From: Bacteroidales bacterium
Lineage (GTDB): Bacteria; Bacteroidota; Bacteroidia; Bacteroidales; UBA7960
Length of the DNA: 64,000 bases
NCBI GenBank assembly: GCA_012521995.1
Contig: JAAYLH010000092.1
Span: 1 to 64,000 of the forward strand
Direction of reading: 5' to 3'
Shown here piece by piece: positions 44,450 through 53,092 of this stretch; position 1 is the stretch's first letter; each line of letters opens with the position of its first letter. The notes under the pieces were generated by a model. That model did not search any database. It was not told where the DNA came from and worked only from the letters and a program-made list of their open reading frames with translations. The translations under genes and the position numbers were made by a program.

Positions 44450-44912
44450 TCAGCAGGGCCCTTCGGAGTGTTGGGCAGATGAGTTGCTTCCCGCTGAAAT
44501 ATGTACAAAGCCCCTGGTAATACCTACCGGGGTTTTCGTTTTGTGGGTATATTTCTCCAAAAAGAAATAAAACAAACTTGCCAAACCAAAAATGAAAACA
44601 TAACTTGTCAGGCGGTGAACCCCTAAACTTGGCTTCCTGCCTTTTTTCGGTGCTCATCATCCCTCCTGAAACAAAGGGGGCGATGGCTGAAACCGTCGTC
44701 ACGATGATCAGGGCAGTGAGTAAACCCCTTGGGCCCCGGCCTTTGGCAAGGGCAATCATCCACAGTGCTGCATACAACACCAGTCCAAAGGCCGAAATTT
44801 TATGGAAGGCAAAACACTGGGGGTGGTTAGGCTTCCCCATTTGGTCAAGGCATAATCCCGTGGCTACGATTACTGCCAGCAGCAGGGCGTGAACCAGGAG
44901 CCTTGTGATCAA
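44450..44912 (-). pseudogene. Membrane protein gene with probable frameshift
   Basis: The N-terminal 90 residues form three hydrophobic helices (starting MITRLLVHALLLAV) with a CFAFHKISAFG segment. After FVSGGMMSTEK the frame as written runs on into unrelated sequence through a terminator and 77 bp into the DUF2934 gene. Removing one base from the A-run (T-run at 44642-44647 on the plus strand) would continue as SLGVHRLTSYVFIFGLASLFYFF, a good fourth helix, and stop at 44450. The start overlaps the upstream DUF2007 stop by 4 bp. Either a true frameshift or a sequencing error in the homopolymer. Confidence 0.5.
44507..44540 (+). terminator. Terminator after the DUF2934 gene
   Basis: CCCC(T)GGT pairs with ACCGGGG around a seven-base loop, with AAAG before and TTTTCGTTTTG after. 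Confidence 0.65.
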
Positions 44913-45157
44913 AGCCGCCTCGATTTTTCGACATCTTCAACCACCTCCAGCGCCCGCTGGTAGTGCTCTTCCTGCACCATTACCTTCACCGAACCTGCCC
45001 CTCCCGGGGAGGCCAGGTAGGGAGCAATGCTGCCCATGAAGTCATCTTTCAGAACGGCCTCTATCCCTTCATTAATAAGGATGCTCTGCATCATACTCGC
45101 TTCATTGAAGGTGCCAGAGGTGACTTGTACCCAGTGGCCCGATGCTTGTTTTTCCAT
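44909..45157 (-). CDS. DUF2007 domain protein
   Basis: The 82-residue protein has the DUF2007 (putative signal-transducing) pattern: a strand VQVTSGTFNEASMMQSILINEGIEAVL and a second strand VKVMVQEEHYQRALEVVED. These domains are small ferredoxin-like folds of unknown ligand. Its stop overlaps the start of the membrane protein gene by 4 bp (ATGA type), so the two are translationally coupled. Confidence 0.8.
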   Translation of the reverse strand: MEKQASGHWVQVTSGTFNEASMMQSILINEGIEAVLKDDFMGSIAPYLASPGGAGSVKVMVQEEHYQRALEVVEDVEKSRRL

Positions 45158-45326
45158 AACCCATTGTGTTTTGATTCAAAAATACCCCTGAAGGGAATAA
45201 TCTTTTGCAATTTAGGAAAATTGTGTGGTTTTACCTCAGTACACTTTGTGGTTTATTTTTTCCTCAAACCTGCATTTCGCCAGACATTTCTTTATAAATT
45301 GCAAGCCGAATGAAACGGAAACAGAA

Positions 45327-46301
45327 ATGAAAATACTTATCACCGGCGCCGACGGGATGCTTGGCAGCAACCTCGTCAGGCTGCTTCTCGATCGTGGCCA
45401 CCTAGTGAGTGCCTTCCTCCACCCTCAATCGAAATCAAAAACACTGAAAGGCCTGCCTATAAAAACCTTTACGGGCGATATCCTTAAGCCCGAAACCATG
45501 CTGCCCGCCTTCGAAGGCCACGATGCGGTGATCCACGCGGCCGCCTCCACCGCTGTATGGCCGGCCCGTTCCGAGGTGGTTCGCCGCATCAACATCGAAG
45601 GTACCCGAAATGTCATTGAGGCCGTCCTCACCCTGGGAATCCCGAAAATGGTCTATGTGGGCTCAGCCAGCTCGGTGAACACCCAGCCCAAACCCGGCGA
45701 CAAATATCCTTTTCCGGGGGCCAAGTTTGGCCTCGACTACATCGACTCGAAATACGAAGCCTATCAGCTGGTGATGCAGGCCGTCAGGGAGCGGGGCCTG
45801 CCCGCCCTGGCCATCTTGCCCACCTTTATGATCGGCCCATTCGACAGCCTGCCCGGCACCGGCAAGATGATCCTCAGCCTGGCCACCGGAAAGCTGAATT
45901 TCTATACCCGTGGCGGCCGCAACATTATATATGTCAAGGATGTGGCCGTGGCCATCGCCAACAGCCTCGACCATGGGGAAACCGGAAAATATTACATTGC
46001 CGGCAATGAAAACATCACCTACAAGGACTTCTTCGCAAAGGTGGGCGCCGCCATCGGCAAGCCTTATCCCACCCGTGCCGTGCCCTCCTGGGCGGTGAAG
46101 CTGGCTGGCCTGGCAGGCGACCTGGGCGGGAAGATCCTCAGAAAGGAACCCCTGCTGACCTACCCGATGGCTCGCATTTCCTGCGAAGAACAATATGTCG
46201 ACAGCAGCGAAACAGTCAGGGCCCTTGATATGCCCCAAACCGACATCTCCATCGCCGTCAGCGAATCCTATCAATGGTTCCTCGATAACCATTATCTCTA
46301 A
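45327..46301 (+). CDS. NAD-dependent epimerase/dehydratase family protein
   Basis: This is an extended SDR with a Rossmann N-terminus ILITGADGMLGSNLVRLLL and a catalytic YxxxK within DSKYEAYQLV near residue 150. ILPTFMIGP and YYIAGNENITYKDFF are typical of the dihydroflavonol-4-reductase/3-beta-HSD-like branch; the substrate is unknown. The open frame starts at 45225, but I chose the ATG at 45327 (MKILITG), giving 324 residues. It heads a three-gene operon with a CPBP peptidase-like protein (12 bp downstream) and a classical SDR. Codon use is more C-rich than in earlier genes. Confidence 0.85.
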   Translation: MKILITGADGMLGSNLVRLLLDRGHLVSAFLHPQSKSKTLKGLPIKTFTGDILKPETMLPAFEGHDAVIHAAASTAVWPARSEVVRRINIEGTRNVIEAVLTLGIPKMVYVGSASSVNTQPKPGDKYPFPGAKFGLDYIDSKYEAYQLVMQAVRERGLPALAILPTFMIGPFDSLPGTGKMILSLATGKLNFYTRGGRNIIYVKDVAVAIANSLDHGETGKYYIAGNENITYKDFFAKVGAAIGKPYPTRAVPSWAVKLAGLAGDLGGKILRKEPLLTYPMARISCEEQYVDSSETVRALDMPQTDISIAVSESYQWFLDNHYL

Positions 46302-46313
46302 AACCCCTTGTGT

Positions 46314-47057
46314 ATGCCCCCCCTTAAAACCCTCGATTTATCCTGGCAAGCCGGGCACCTGCAGGTCTTCCTGCCCGTCATCCTGGCCACGGTCTTTTTT
46401 ATCATTTACTGGTTTACCGCCAAATCCACCAAGGTCAAAAACTGGTTTTACCGCCGTTGGGATCACGACCCGGCTTCCGTACGTCACATCACCTTCAACC
46501 GGGTGGTGGGCTTTGTGGCGATGGGGGTGATGCCCGCCCTGGTCTTCCTGCTGTTTTTCCCTGAGGCTACCCTTGAAAGCCTGGGCATCCGGTTCAGCGG
46601 TCCAACGGCCCTGTTCTCGCTAGTCTGGACGTTGATCCTCTCGGCCCTGGTCATCCCCCTGGCCACCGTCAGCGCCCGCAAGCCCAAAAACCTGGTGAAC
46701 TACCCCCAGATCCGCGCCAAAAGCTGGACCACCCGCATCGTCATCATCAATGCCCTGGGCTGGGCCCTCTACCTATTTGGCTATGAGTTCCTTTTCCGTG
46801 GAGTGTTGCTGTTCCCGTTGGTGGACCAAATAGGGGTCTGGCCCGCCATCGCCGTCAACATCGCCCTCTATTCGGCCACCCACATCCCTAAGGGCCTCGA
46901 GGAAACCATAGGCGCCATACCGCTGGGACTGGTGCTTTGCCTGCTCACCCTGGCCAGCGAAACCATCTGGATCGCATTCCTGGTGCACCTCGCCATGGCC
47001 TGGACCAATAGCTTCACCGCCCTGAAATTTCATCCCGATATCCAGTACAAAAATTAA
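46314..47057 (+). CDS. CPBP family intramembrane glutamic endopeptidase-like protein
   Basis: This polytopic membrane protein of 247 residues has about six to seven hydrophobic segments. The CPBP/Abi motifs are present in reduced form: EFLFRG (the canonical EExxxR lacks the first Glu, here YEFLFR), SATHIPKG with the second-motif His, and IAFLVHLAMAWTNS with the third-motif His and Asn. Related proteins cut membrane substrates or process prenylated peptides. I chose the ATG at 46314, 6 bp after an in-frame TTG. It lies between the epimerase and SDR genes. Confidence 0.8.
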   Translation: MPPLKTLDLSWQAGHLQVFLPVILATVFFIIYWFTAKSTKVKNWFYRRWDHDPASVRHITFNRVVGFVAMGVMPALVFLLFFPEATLESLGIRFSGPTALFSLVWTLILSALVIPLATVSARKPKNLVNYPQIRAKSWTTRIVIINALGWALYLFGYEFLFRGVLLFPLVDQIGVWPAIAVNIALYSATHIPKGLEETIGAIPLGLVLCLLTLASETIWIAFLVHLAMAWTNSFTALKFHPDIQYKN

Positions 47058-47062
47058 GGCCT

Positions 47063-47881
47063 ATGAAACCAGGAAGATTCGAAGGAAAAGTGGCCATCGT
47101 GACGGGCTCGAGCCGCGGCATCGGCAAAGCTATTGCCCGCCTGCTGGCTGAACACGGCGCTGCAGTAGTCCTGAACGGCAGGAATCCCGAACGCCTGGCT
47201 TCCGCCGAAAAAGAGCTGCTGGCCATTCACGACCGCGTGCTCAGCGTGTCTGCCGATGTTTCCACCCCTGAGGGCGGGCAATTGCTGGTGGGAAAGGCCC
47301 TGGAGCGCTTCGGCCGGATCGACATCCTGATCAACAATGTGGGCGTCTCGATGCGCGGCCGTTTTGCCGGGCTCGATCCTGGCGTGTTTGATTCAATGTT
47401 TAAAAGCAATGTGGCGGGGGCCGTCAGCCCTTCCATCGCCGCCCTGCCCAGCCTCAGGGAGACCAAAGGCAGCCTGGTGTTCATCACCAGCCTTGCCGGC
47501 ATCCGTGGTCTGCCGGGGCTTTCAGCTTACAGCTCCGCCAAGATGTCGCTCCGGGCCATCGCCGAATCCATCCGCATCGAAGAGAAAAGCCACGGCATCC
47601 ACGTGGGATTGATCTACGTGGGCTATACCGAAAACGAAGCAGGCAAGGAAACCGTCGCGGCCGACGGCTCGCTGGTTAAGATCGCACCCCGCTCGGGCAA
47701 GGGCGTCCAGACAATGGAATCCGTGGCCAGGGCGGTTTTCAAAACCATCAGCAGAAGGAAATTCATCAGCGTCCTCACCCCCATAGGCAAGCTCAATGCC
47801 GTGATGCAGCGGTTCTTCCCCCGCCTCGTCGAATGGATCATCCTGGCAAACCTGGAGAAGTTTGAGGAGAGGAGCAAATAA
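47063..47881 (+). CDS. SDR family oxidoreductase
   Basis: This classical short-chain dehydrogenase of 272 residues has the cofactor motif VTGSSRGIGKA at about residues 13-23, NNVG near 92, and the catalytic set Ser (FITSLAG), Tyr and Lys (SAYSSAKMSL). The C-terminal 60 residues (RRKFISVLTPIGKLNAVMQRFFP) resemble DHRS7-type or retinol-dehydrogenase-like membrane-associated SDRs. It is the last gene of the operon, 5 bp after the CPBP gene. Heptad repeats start right after its stop. Confidence 0.88.
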   Translation: MKPGRFEGKVAIVTGSSRGIGKAIARLLAEHGAAVVLNGRNPERLASAEKELLAIHDRVLSVSADVSTPEGGQLLVGKALERFGRIDILINNVGVSMRGRFAGLDPGVFDSMFKSNVAGAVSPSIAALPSLRETKGSLVFITSLAGIRGLPGLSAYSSAKMSLRAIAESIRIEEKSHGIHVGLIYVGYTENEAGKETVAADGSLVKIAPRSGKGVQTMESVARAVFKTISRRKFISVLTPIGKLNAVMQRFFPRLVEWIILANLEKFEERSK

Positions 47882-47938
47882 GGGTTCAAGGTTTAAAGTT
47901 CAAGGTTTAAGGTTCCAGGACTGGAGTTTGGGGTTCAG
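47881..47938 (+). repeat. Degenerate GGTTYRR heptad repeats, copy 4
   Basis: Seven-base units run for about 58 bp directly after the SDR stop codon: GGTTCAA, GGTTTAA, AGTTCAA, GGTTTAA, GGTTCCA, GGACTGG, AGTTTGG, GGTTCAG. The rest of the spacer to 48108 shows no gene. Confidence 0.7.
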
Positions 47939-48108
47939 AAATTGCAGCCCGGGCTCCCCCTTTAGAGGGGGTTGGGGGGAGGTTTTTGGAAATGCCTGAG
48001 ACCTTTGATTTCAGAACAAGGATTTACGAATGATGATTTGTGAAATTTCTGACCCTTAAATCCCAAGAGCTGGCACCCGACAACTGATACACGACACCCA
48101 AAACCTTC

Positions 48109-48744
48109 TTAATCAGCAGTTTGCGAGCCTGAAATATTGTTAAGGCTGTAGCCGACGATCGTCCCTTCCAAATCCCTGAAAGCGACATATACCCTGAGGG
48201 TTTCGCCCTCCTTTACGGGAGGCAGCTTGATCTTTACCTGCCTGTCCTTTCTTTTGGCTTTCTGAACCAGGCCGGTGGTGTCGAGGGTGGTTGTGTTGAT
48301 GGCCAGCAGCAAGACTTGATCGTCGGGCGAAGCGGGCTTGCCTTCTTCGGGGCTGCCCCAGCTGACATGGCCCGTTTTGCCGTCGATGGTGAGGCTGACC
48401 TCCTGCGCCCCGGCCCGCTCGCCAATGCTTAGCGCCAGCCAGTCAAGGGTTTCGGGCGTTGCCGACGCATCGTAGCGGGCCAGGTTTTCCGACAGGGCCC
48501 GCTGAAAAACGTACCTGCCCCCGGACACATCGCGGAAACCCTCCTCAATGAAGGGCTTCACGGCCTTCACCACGTTCATTACCCTTGAAAATTTGCTTTT
48601 AACCGCTTTCATTTTTTCCGAATCGGGCCCGCTGCGTCCCGAAGGCTTGCTCCGTATCACCGTCTTGCCGTTCAACTGGTAGATCACCATATTGCGAATG
48701 CTGCCCTGGAATTCGCCTAAAATCCCCTTGCTTGTATATGCCAT
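48109..48744 (-). CDS. DUF6266-like protein
   Basis: The 211-residue protein of unknown function matches the DUF6266 pattern seen in Bacteroidota: GILGEFQGSIRNMVIYQLNGKTVIRSKP at the N-terminus, then a helical part and beta-strands (VSLTIDGKTGHVSWG, DDQVLLLAINTTT, LRVYVAFRD). The open frame starts at 48786; I chose the ATG at 48744 (MAYTSKG). A long palindrome lies 56 bp upstream of this start. The gene is alone on its strand. Confidence 0.7.
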   Translation of the reverse strand: MAYTSKGILGEFQGSIRNMVIYQLNGKTVIRSKPSGRSGPDSEKMKAVKSKFSRVMNVVKAVKPFIEEGFRDVSGGRYVFQRALSENLARYDASATPETLDWLALSIGERAGAQEVSLTIDGKTGHVSWGSPEEGKPASPDDQVLLLAINTTTLDTTGLVQKAKRKDRQVKIKLPPVKEGETLRVYVAFRDLEGTIVGYSLNNISGSQTAD

Positions 48745-48799
48745 AGCTTTTTTGTTTGAATGATATCCGTTTTCAAATTTAAACAAATTTGTATTTCGA

Positions 48800-48857
48800 C
48801 CGAGGTTCAGGCGGGTTTTAGCCGCTTTAAAACGGCTGAAACCCGCCTGAACCTCGG
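48800..48857. repeat. Long palindrome, copy B (58 bp)
   Basis: CCGAGGTTCAGGCGGGTTTTAGCCG at the left pairs with CGGCTGAAACCCGCCTGAACCTCGG at the right (one G-T), with a TTTAAA centre. It is the same element as 27220-27291, with compensating base changes (AAG/CTT to AGG/CCT). Confidence 0.85.
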
Positions 48858-49230
48858 TTTAAACCTAAAGATGATCCTAATCTTATACGGACTTTCAAAG
48901 AAGAGAATTGTTTGCAAATTATTTTCTTGATAAATTTAACCCAGTCAAGCAAAAACACAGCCATTGCAGGGGCTTTTGAAGTGCCTTACATCTTGAAAAT
49001 GAGGTAATAAGTGAAGGTGTTCCAGTGGTAATCATGGGCAAATAAATCTGTAAAACCCTGATATAATTCTTGCCGGCAGGTTCTAAATTTACAATCACTT
49101 CTACTCACATCATTTCACCTAAATACTTAACAATGAGCAAGCGGGGCATATCTTCCCGTTGGTTGTTGCTCTGGTGTTTTGGCCTGAATGGGGTTTATGG
49201 GCCTGAGGGGGGGAGGCTTTCGCCAGGGCG

Positions 49231-49293
49231 TTGCCGGGATTGAGAAAGCGTTTCAGCAGGAGCTGTTTTACCTGGTTGTCGATTTGCCCGCCG
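49231..49293 (-). pseudogene. Fragment of an AAA+ ATPase gene
   Basis: These 63 bp match positions 61584-61646 in the AAA+ ATPase gene with about five differences. On the minus strand they encode GGQIDNQVKQLLLKRFLNPG, against GGQIDNQVKQLLMKRILNPD in the intact gene. Nothing else of the ATPase is recognisable here. Confidence 0.75.
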
Positions 49294-49395
49294 GTTTTTA
49301 GTAATGAAGTACTCAACGACTGGGTTTTGGGAAAATATAAGGGATGCAAAAGCAAGGGGGAACGAAGTGGGCCACAGATGCTAACTGCCTAAAAG

Positions 49396-49431
49396 AAAGG
49401 GACCCCACTCGAAACATGAGTGGAGTCCTTT
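49396..49431 (-). terminator. Possible terminator of the kinase-regulator pair
   Basis: AAAGGGACCCCACTC pairs imperfectly with GAGTGGAGTCCTTT around GAAACAT. On the minus strand it is followed by CTTTCTTTTAG. Confidence 0.4.
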
Positions 49432-49637
49432 CATCATGAAGAGAATGAACAATTAAAAAAAAGGCAGGATTGCCAACGCTTACTCGTGTTTTTCCTTACC
49501 TGTTTACTGTGCGTATCGTCATTTTATTGTTCCAAAAGGAGTATGATTAATTATCTTTTGACTGAACCAATGCGTTATATGATTGGGTTTATCGGTCGTT
49601 TCGAATGCCGGGCTTAAGATATGGGCCTCCGTGGGGT

Positions 49638-50309
49638 TTATTCCCCGGGGTCCTGATTGATCAGTCCGTTTGCAATGGCATATTTGATCAGCCCTACAAT
49701 GGATTTTGTTTTTGTTTTGGTAAAGATATTTCGGCGGTGGGTTTCCACGGTTCGTTCACTAATAAAAAGTTTTTGTGCGATTTCTGTATTGCTGAGTTCC
49801 TTGGCGATCAGGTTCAGGATTTCCTTTTCGCGTGAGGTAAGGGTGCCGGTTACGGTTTCTTTTTCATCGGTGCTTCGGTCGGCCAGGTTATGGAACAGGA
49901 TGGCCTGAACGTCCCTTCCCAGGTATTTTCCACCTGAAGCCACGACCCGAATGGCTTCGAGCACTTCGTTCATATTGGTTCTTTTCAGGATATAGCCTGC
50001 AGCCCCGGCTTCAATCATTTTGTTGATCATGGCAAAATCTTCGTGCATGGTAAGGGCCAGGACCTGTATGTTAGGTTTAAGGGTTTTCAGTTTTGCCGTC
50101 AATTCAATTCCGGAGCCATTGGGCATATTGATATCGGCCAGCACCACGTCAACCGGATGTTCTTCAATGAACTGGATAGCTTGGGCAAGGTTGTTGGCCC
50201 CGCCGGCAAAGCGCACGTTTGTTTCGTCCTGCAGGATCGCCTTTAAACCATCAATGATCAATTGATGGTCATCCACTATAAGCACCTGAATGGGCTTTTC
50301 TAAGTTCAT
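49638..50309 (-). CDS. NarL/FixJ-family response regulator
   Basis: The 223-residue regulator has a receiver domain (about residues 7-125) with D13/D14 and phospho-acceptor D59 (VVLADINMPNGSG), then a LuxR-type helix-turn-helix (about 155-215) with LTSREKEILNLIAKELSNTEIAQ and SERTVETHRRNI. The open frame reaches 50357; I chose the ATG at 50309 (MNLEKPI). It overlaps the end of the histidine kinase gene by 41 bp, so the two are a cognate pair. Confidence 0.93.
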   Translation of the reverse strand: MNLEKPIQVLIVDDHQLIIDGLKAILQDETNVRFAGGANNLAQAIQFIEEHPVDVVLADINMPNGSGIELTAKLKTLKPNIQVLALTMHEDFAMINKMIEAGAAGYILKRTNMNEVLEAIRVVASGGKYLGRDVQAILFHNLADRSTDEKETVTGTLTSREKEILNLIAKELSNTEIAQKLFISERTVETHRRNIFTKTKTKSIVGLIKYAIANGLINQDPGE

Positions 50310-52281
50310 TGTTTGGGTTGATTGGTAAAACAATACTGACAATTGTTCCTCGATCAATCATTGTATCGAAAAAGATAGTCCCATTAAGGTTTTCAATTCT
50401 CGATCGGAGGTTGCTGATTCCACCATTGCCATTAAAATCCTTTTCGTTATAATTGAAGCCAACTCCGTTGTCTTCAGCCATCAGGGTAATGCCAGCCTCG
50501 TCGCGGATAAGTTGAAGGTTAAAAGAGGAGGCTTTCCCGTGTTTGATGGCGTTGTTGAGCAATTCCTGGATTGCCCGGTATAGGGTATGTTCGATGAGAT
50601 TGTCGAGGGAACCGTTCAGGCCAAACGTTTCGAAATGCATATTGAGCTGCCCGCTTTTGTTGATATGGTTGGAAAGGGTTTTGATGGCTTCCACCAGTCC
50701 TTTTTCGGAGAGCAGGGAAGGGGCGAGGTTGTGAGAGATGTTTCGGACCTCATCAAAAGCTTCATCTACACTTCGGATGGCTGCTTCAAGTAATTCTTTT
50801 TTTCGATACTCAGTAAGGTTTTCTTTTTGTTGAATGGTGCTAATATGCAGGCGGGCAACGGAAAGCATTTGTCCCAGGCCATCGTGGAGTTCACGTCCAA
50901 TTCTTTGCCGTTCCTGAATTTCAGCCTCAATGGCCACGCGTGATTTTTTTTCGTTGAGGTTGATGATGGTTTGTTGCAGACGCGATTGCTGTCTTTGACG
51001 AACATTGAAATACAAGAGTGAAAACCCAAAAATGCCGAGTATGAACACCACAATGATAAAAACGAGGAGGTTGTTTTTCTGTTGTTGTTTCAGCATATGT
51101 TTTTCTATCTGCAGCTGTTGCAGGGCATTGGTTTCGGTAAGGGTGCTGATCTCGGTGTTGTAGATTTGATGGAGGATGGTTTGGTTTTCCAGTTCATCCT
51201 TTAGCTGTGCATACTCGCGATAGAATTCAATGCTTTGCCTAAGGTCGCCCATTTCCTCGTAGATACGAGAAATGATTTCAAAGGCATTATTGAGCAACAC
51301 CTTGTTATCCATTTCACGTGCGATGGTCAGGGCTTGGTTGGCAAAGTTCAGGGCATCATTAAGTTGGTTTTCTGCCAGTGCCACATGTGCCAGGCCAAGG
51401 ATGGCAAAGGCTTCCTGATAGGATTGCTTAATGGCCTGTGCCACGGTTCTTGCTTTTTCGTAATTATCACCTGCTTCATCGGTAAGGCCAATGTTGAAAT
51501 AGAAGTTACCCCGGGCCTGGTAGGAAATGCCTAAGCCGTAAAGGTTGTTGCGTTTATTGATTTCGGCTGCTTTGTTAAAATAAAAGAGGGCTGAGTCGTT
51601 GGAATAGGTCAGTCCAATATTGTTAAGTGCGGCCGACATCCCGATGCTGTCGCCCAAGGCTTCAAATCCGGCCAGGGCAATCCGGAAGTTATCGACTGCT
51701 TTTTCCGAGTTGTTCAGTTCGTGATATAAAAGCCCCAGGTTGTTGTGGGTGCTGGCTGCATTTCCGTATTGCTGGTTTTTGTTGTACACATCAAGGGCTT
51801 TCATAAAGGAGTCGAAAGCCTCTTTATAGTTTCCAATTTTCAGGTTTACTTTTCCGAGGTTATTGTAAGCATCAGCAAGCCGAGTGCTGTCGTTGAAATT
51901 GATGGCCTTTGAGAGGGCTTGGTAGTAGTAGTAAAGGGCTTGTTTGTAGTCAGCCTGAATGTGATAGGTAGCCCCCAGCAGGTTTAACAGGCGGGCTAAT
52001 TCGGGATAATCCTCCCGGGGTCCCTGTTCAATTTGGTTCAGAATGATCATTCTGGCGCTGTCGGGGGCTGAATAGACGATGTTAAGTGCTATCTTAAACA
52101 AGCTGTCCAGATTGTGTTCCTGGTTTTTCCCGGTGGATTCGGAGCGGCGGATTATTTCGTTGTTTGCAAAAGAGGGCTGTGGGCAGATGACAATTCCCAT
52201 GAGCAGGAAAAACAAATGAAACAAAAGCCGGCTGAGCGGGAAGGTAATTTTGGACTTTCTGATCCGGGCAGCTCCCGCCAT
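50269..52281 (-). CDS. TPR-containing NarX/DesK-type sensor histidine kinase
   Basis: The sensor has a hydrophobic N-terminal segment (FHLFFLLMGIVIC) acting as signal or anchor. Six or more TPRs follow (about residues 70-360), with KQALYYYYQALSKAINFNDS as an example. A transmembrane helix near 408-430 (LLVFIIVVFILGIFGF), a HisKA_3 dimerisation domain with the phospho-His near 466 (GRELHDGLGQML) and an ATPase domain (NNAIKHG, DNGVGF, GGISNL) follow. I chose the ATG at 52281; another in-frame ATG is at 52311. Such kinases sense unknown signals through periplasmic TPRs. Confidence 0.9.
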   Translation of the reverse strand: MAGAARIRKSKITFPLSRLLFHLFFLLMGIVICPQPSFANNEIIRRSESTGKNQEHNLDSLFKIALNIVYSAPDSARMIILNQIEQGPREDYPELARLLNLLGATYHIQADYKQALYYYYQALSKAINFNDSTRLADAYNNLGKVNLKIGNYKEAFDSFMKALDVYNKNQQYGNAASTHNNLGLLYHELNNSEKAVDNFRIALAGFEALGDSIGMSAALNNIGLTYSNDSALFYFNKAAEINKRNNLYGLGISYQARGNFYFNIGLTDEAGDNYEKARTVAQAIKQSYQEAFAILGLAHVALAENQLNDALNFANQALTIAREMDNKVLLNNAFEIISRIYEEMGDLRQSIEFYREYAQLKDELENQTILHQIYNTEISTLTETNALQQLQIEKHMLKQQQKNNLLVFIIVVFILGIFGFSLLYFNVRQRQQSRLQQTIINLNEKKSRVAIEAEIQERQRIGRELHDGLGQMLSVARLHISTIQQKENLTEYRKKELLEAAIRSVDEAFDEVRNISHNLAPSLLSEKGLVEAIKTLSNHINKSGQLNMHFETFGLNGSLDNLIEHTLYRAIQELLNNAIKHGKASSFNLQLIRDEAGITLMAEDNGVGFNYNEKDFNGNGGISNLRSRIENLNGTIFFDTMIDRGTIVSIVLPINPNNELRKAHSGAYSG

Positions 52282-52354
52282 TGCTATATTGCATGGATGA
52301 TCAGTTTGCATAATTTGGGTAAAAAGTGCTTGTAAAGCATAAATGATGTCCGTG

Positions 52355-52362
52355 CAAAAGTA
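52355..52362 (-). promoter_or_regulatory. Promoter -7 element of the kinase-regulator operon
   Basis: On the minus strand TACTTTTG matches TAnnTTTG. A TTTT lies 19 bases upstream. The leader would be about 37 to 67 bases depending on the start chosen. Confidence 0.45.
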
Positions 52363-53092
52363 AGGCAACTAAACCGATTCGAAAAGCAAAGTATTGGATA
52401 CCACCCAAAAATACGGGTTCTCCCTGACAAATTTTTAAGGGCAATATACCGACCAGCACGTATTGGAATAAGTGGTAATTTCTTTTTCCTTTGTTTGAGT
52501 TAAATTGCTTTAATGGGGTCATAAGGTTCAGAATAGGCCCTAAGGGAAAATCAAAATGACATTAAGCCATTATTTTGAATAGAAATGAATCGCGAAGCAA
52601 GTAGTTTTTTGTCTTGTCAAGTGCCTGGAAGAAAAGCCGTTGGGTTCAGAAGTTTTATGCCTCTTTTTTACGGCCTTGATCAGCAGGATTGGAGAGGAAC
52701 TACCTGGTTTCCAGTGATCACCGGAAAAATTGATTACGGGTGAGGGGGGTGAGCAATTGATTTGTTAACGATGAAATCTCAAAAACAGAACAGGACAATT
52801 GTCGAAGCCAAAGGTTCTTCAGAAGATCACAACCAAAGCAATGCCCCAAAACCCAGAAAATAAAGAACGCAAAAAACCCTCCTCAACCAGGTTGGAATCG
52901 CCTTGCCGGGAGTCCGGCTGGAATGAATTCTCTTCCGGGGGTGAATTTTGGTTTGAAGTCAAAAGGGGCGATGGTTTATTTTCGATTCATCGCATTATAA
53001 GCAGTTCATCGAAACTCAATAAATAAACAAGCATGGCTGGGAGGGGATAACAGAAGCTGCCAGCTTATTTCTAACAACCAAAACAATTTGAA
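52363..53092. other. Intergenic region upstream of the giant T9SS protein gene
   Basis: I see no convincing gene in about 730 bp. A 75-codon open frame (52799-53026, TTG start) has no family-like sequence and low-complexity composition. The stretch presumably carries control regions for the divergent kinase operon and the giant gene, but I could not place a good promoter for the latter. Confidence 0.45.

Larger units (their letters stand above)
48858..49637. other. Gene-poor region of about 780 bp
   Basis: I see no intact gene. The stretch holds a 63-bp fragment of an AAA+ gene (49231-49293) and a terminator-like hairpin near 49.4 kb. Two short open frames (49119-49355 minus, 49420-49617 plus) lack family-like sequence apart from that fragment. 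Confidence 0.55.

Noticed and set aside
49420-49617. 65-codon open frame with a hydrophobic stretch
   Set aside because: It overlaps a terminator-like hairpin and shows no ribosome binding site or recognisable pattern.
51300-51330. TTTCACGTG sequence resembling a third parS site
   Set aside because: Only the central part matches; the flanks diverge, and it lies inside the histidine kinase gene.
52799-53026. 75-codon open frame upstream of the giant gene
   Set aside because: It begins with TTG, is low in complexity and has no family-like pattern or ribosome binding site; probably chance.
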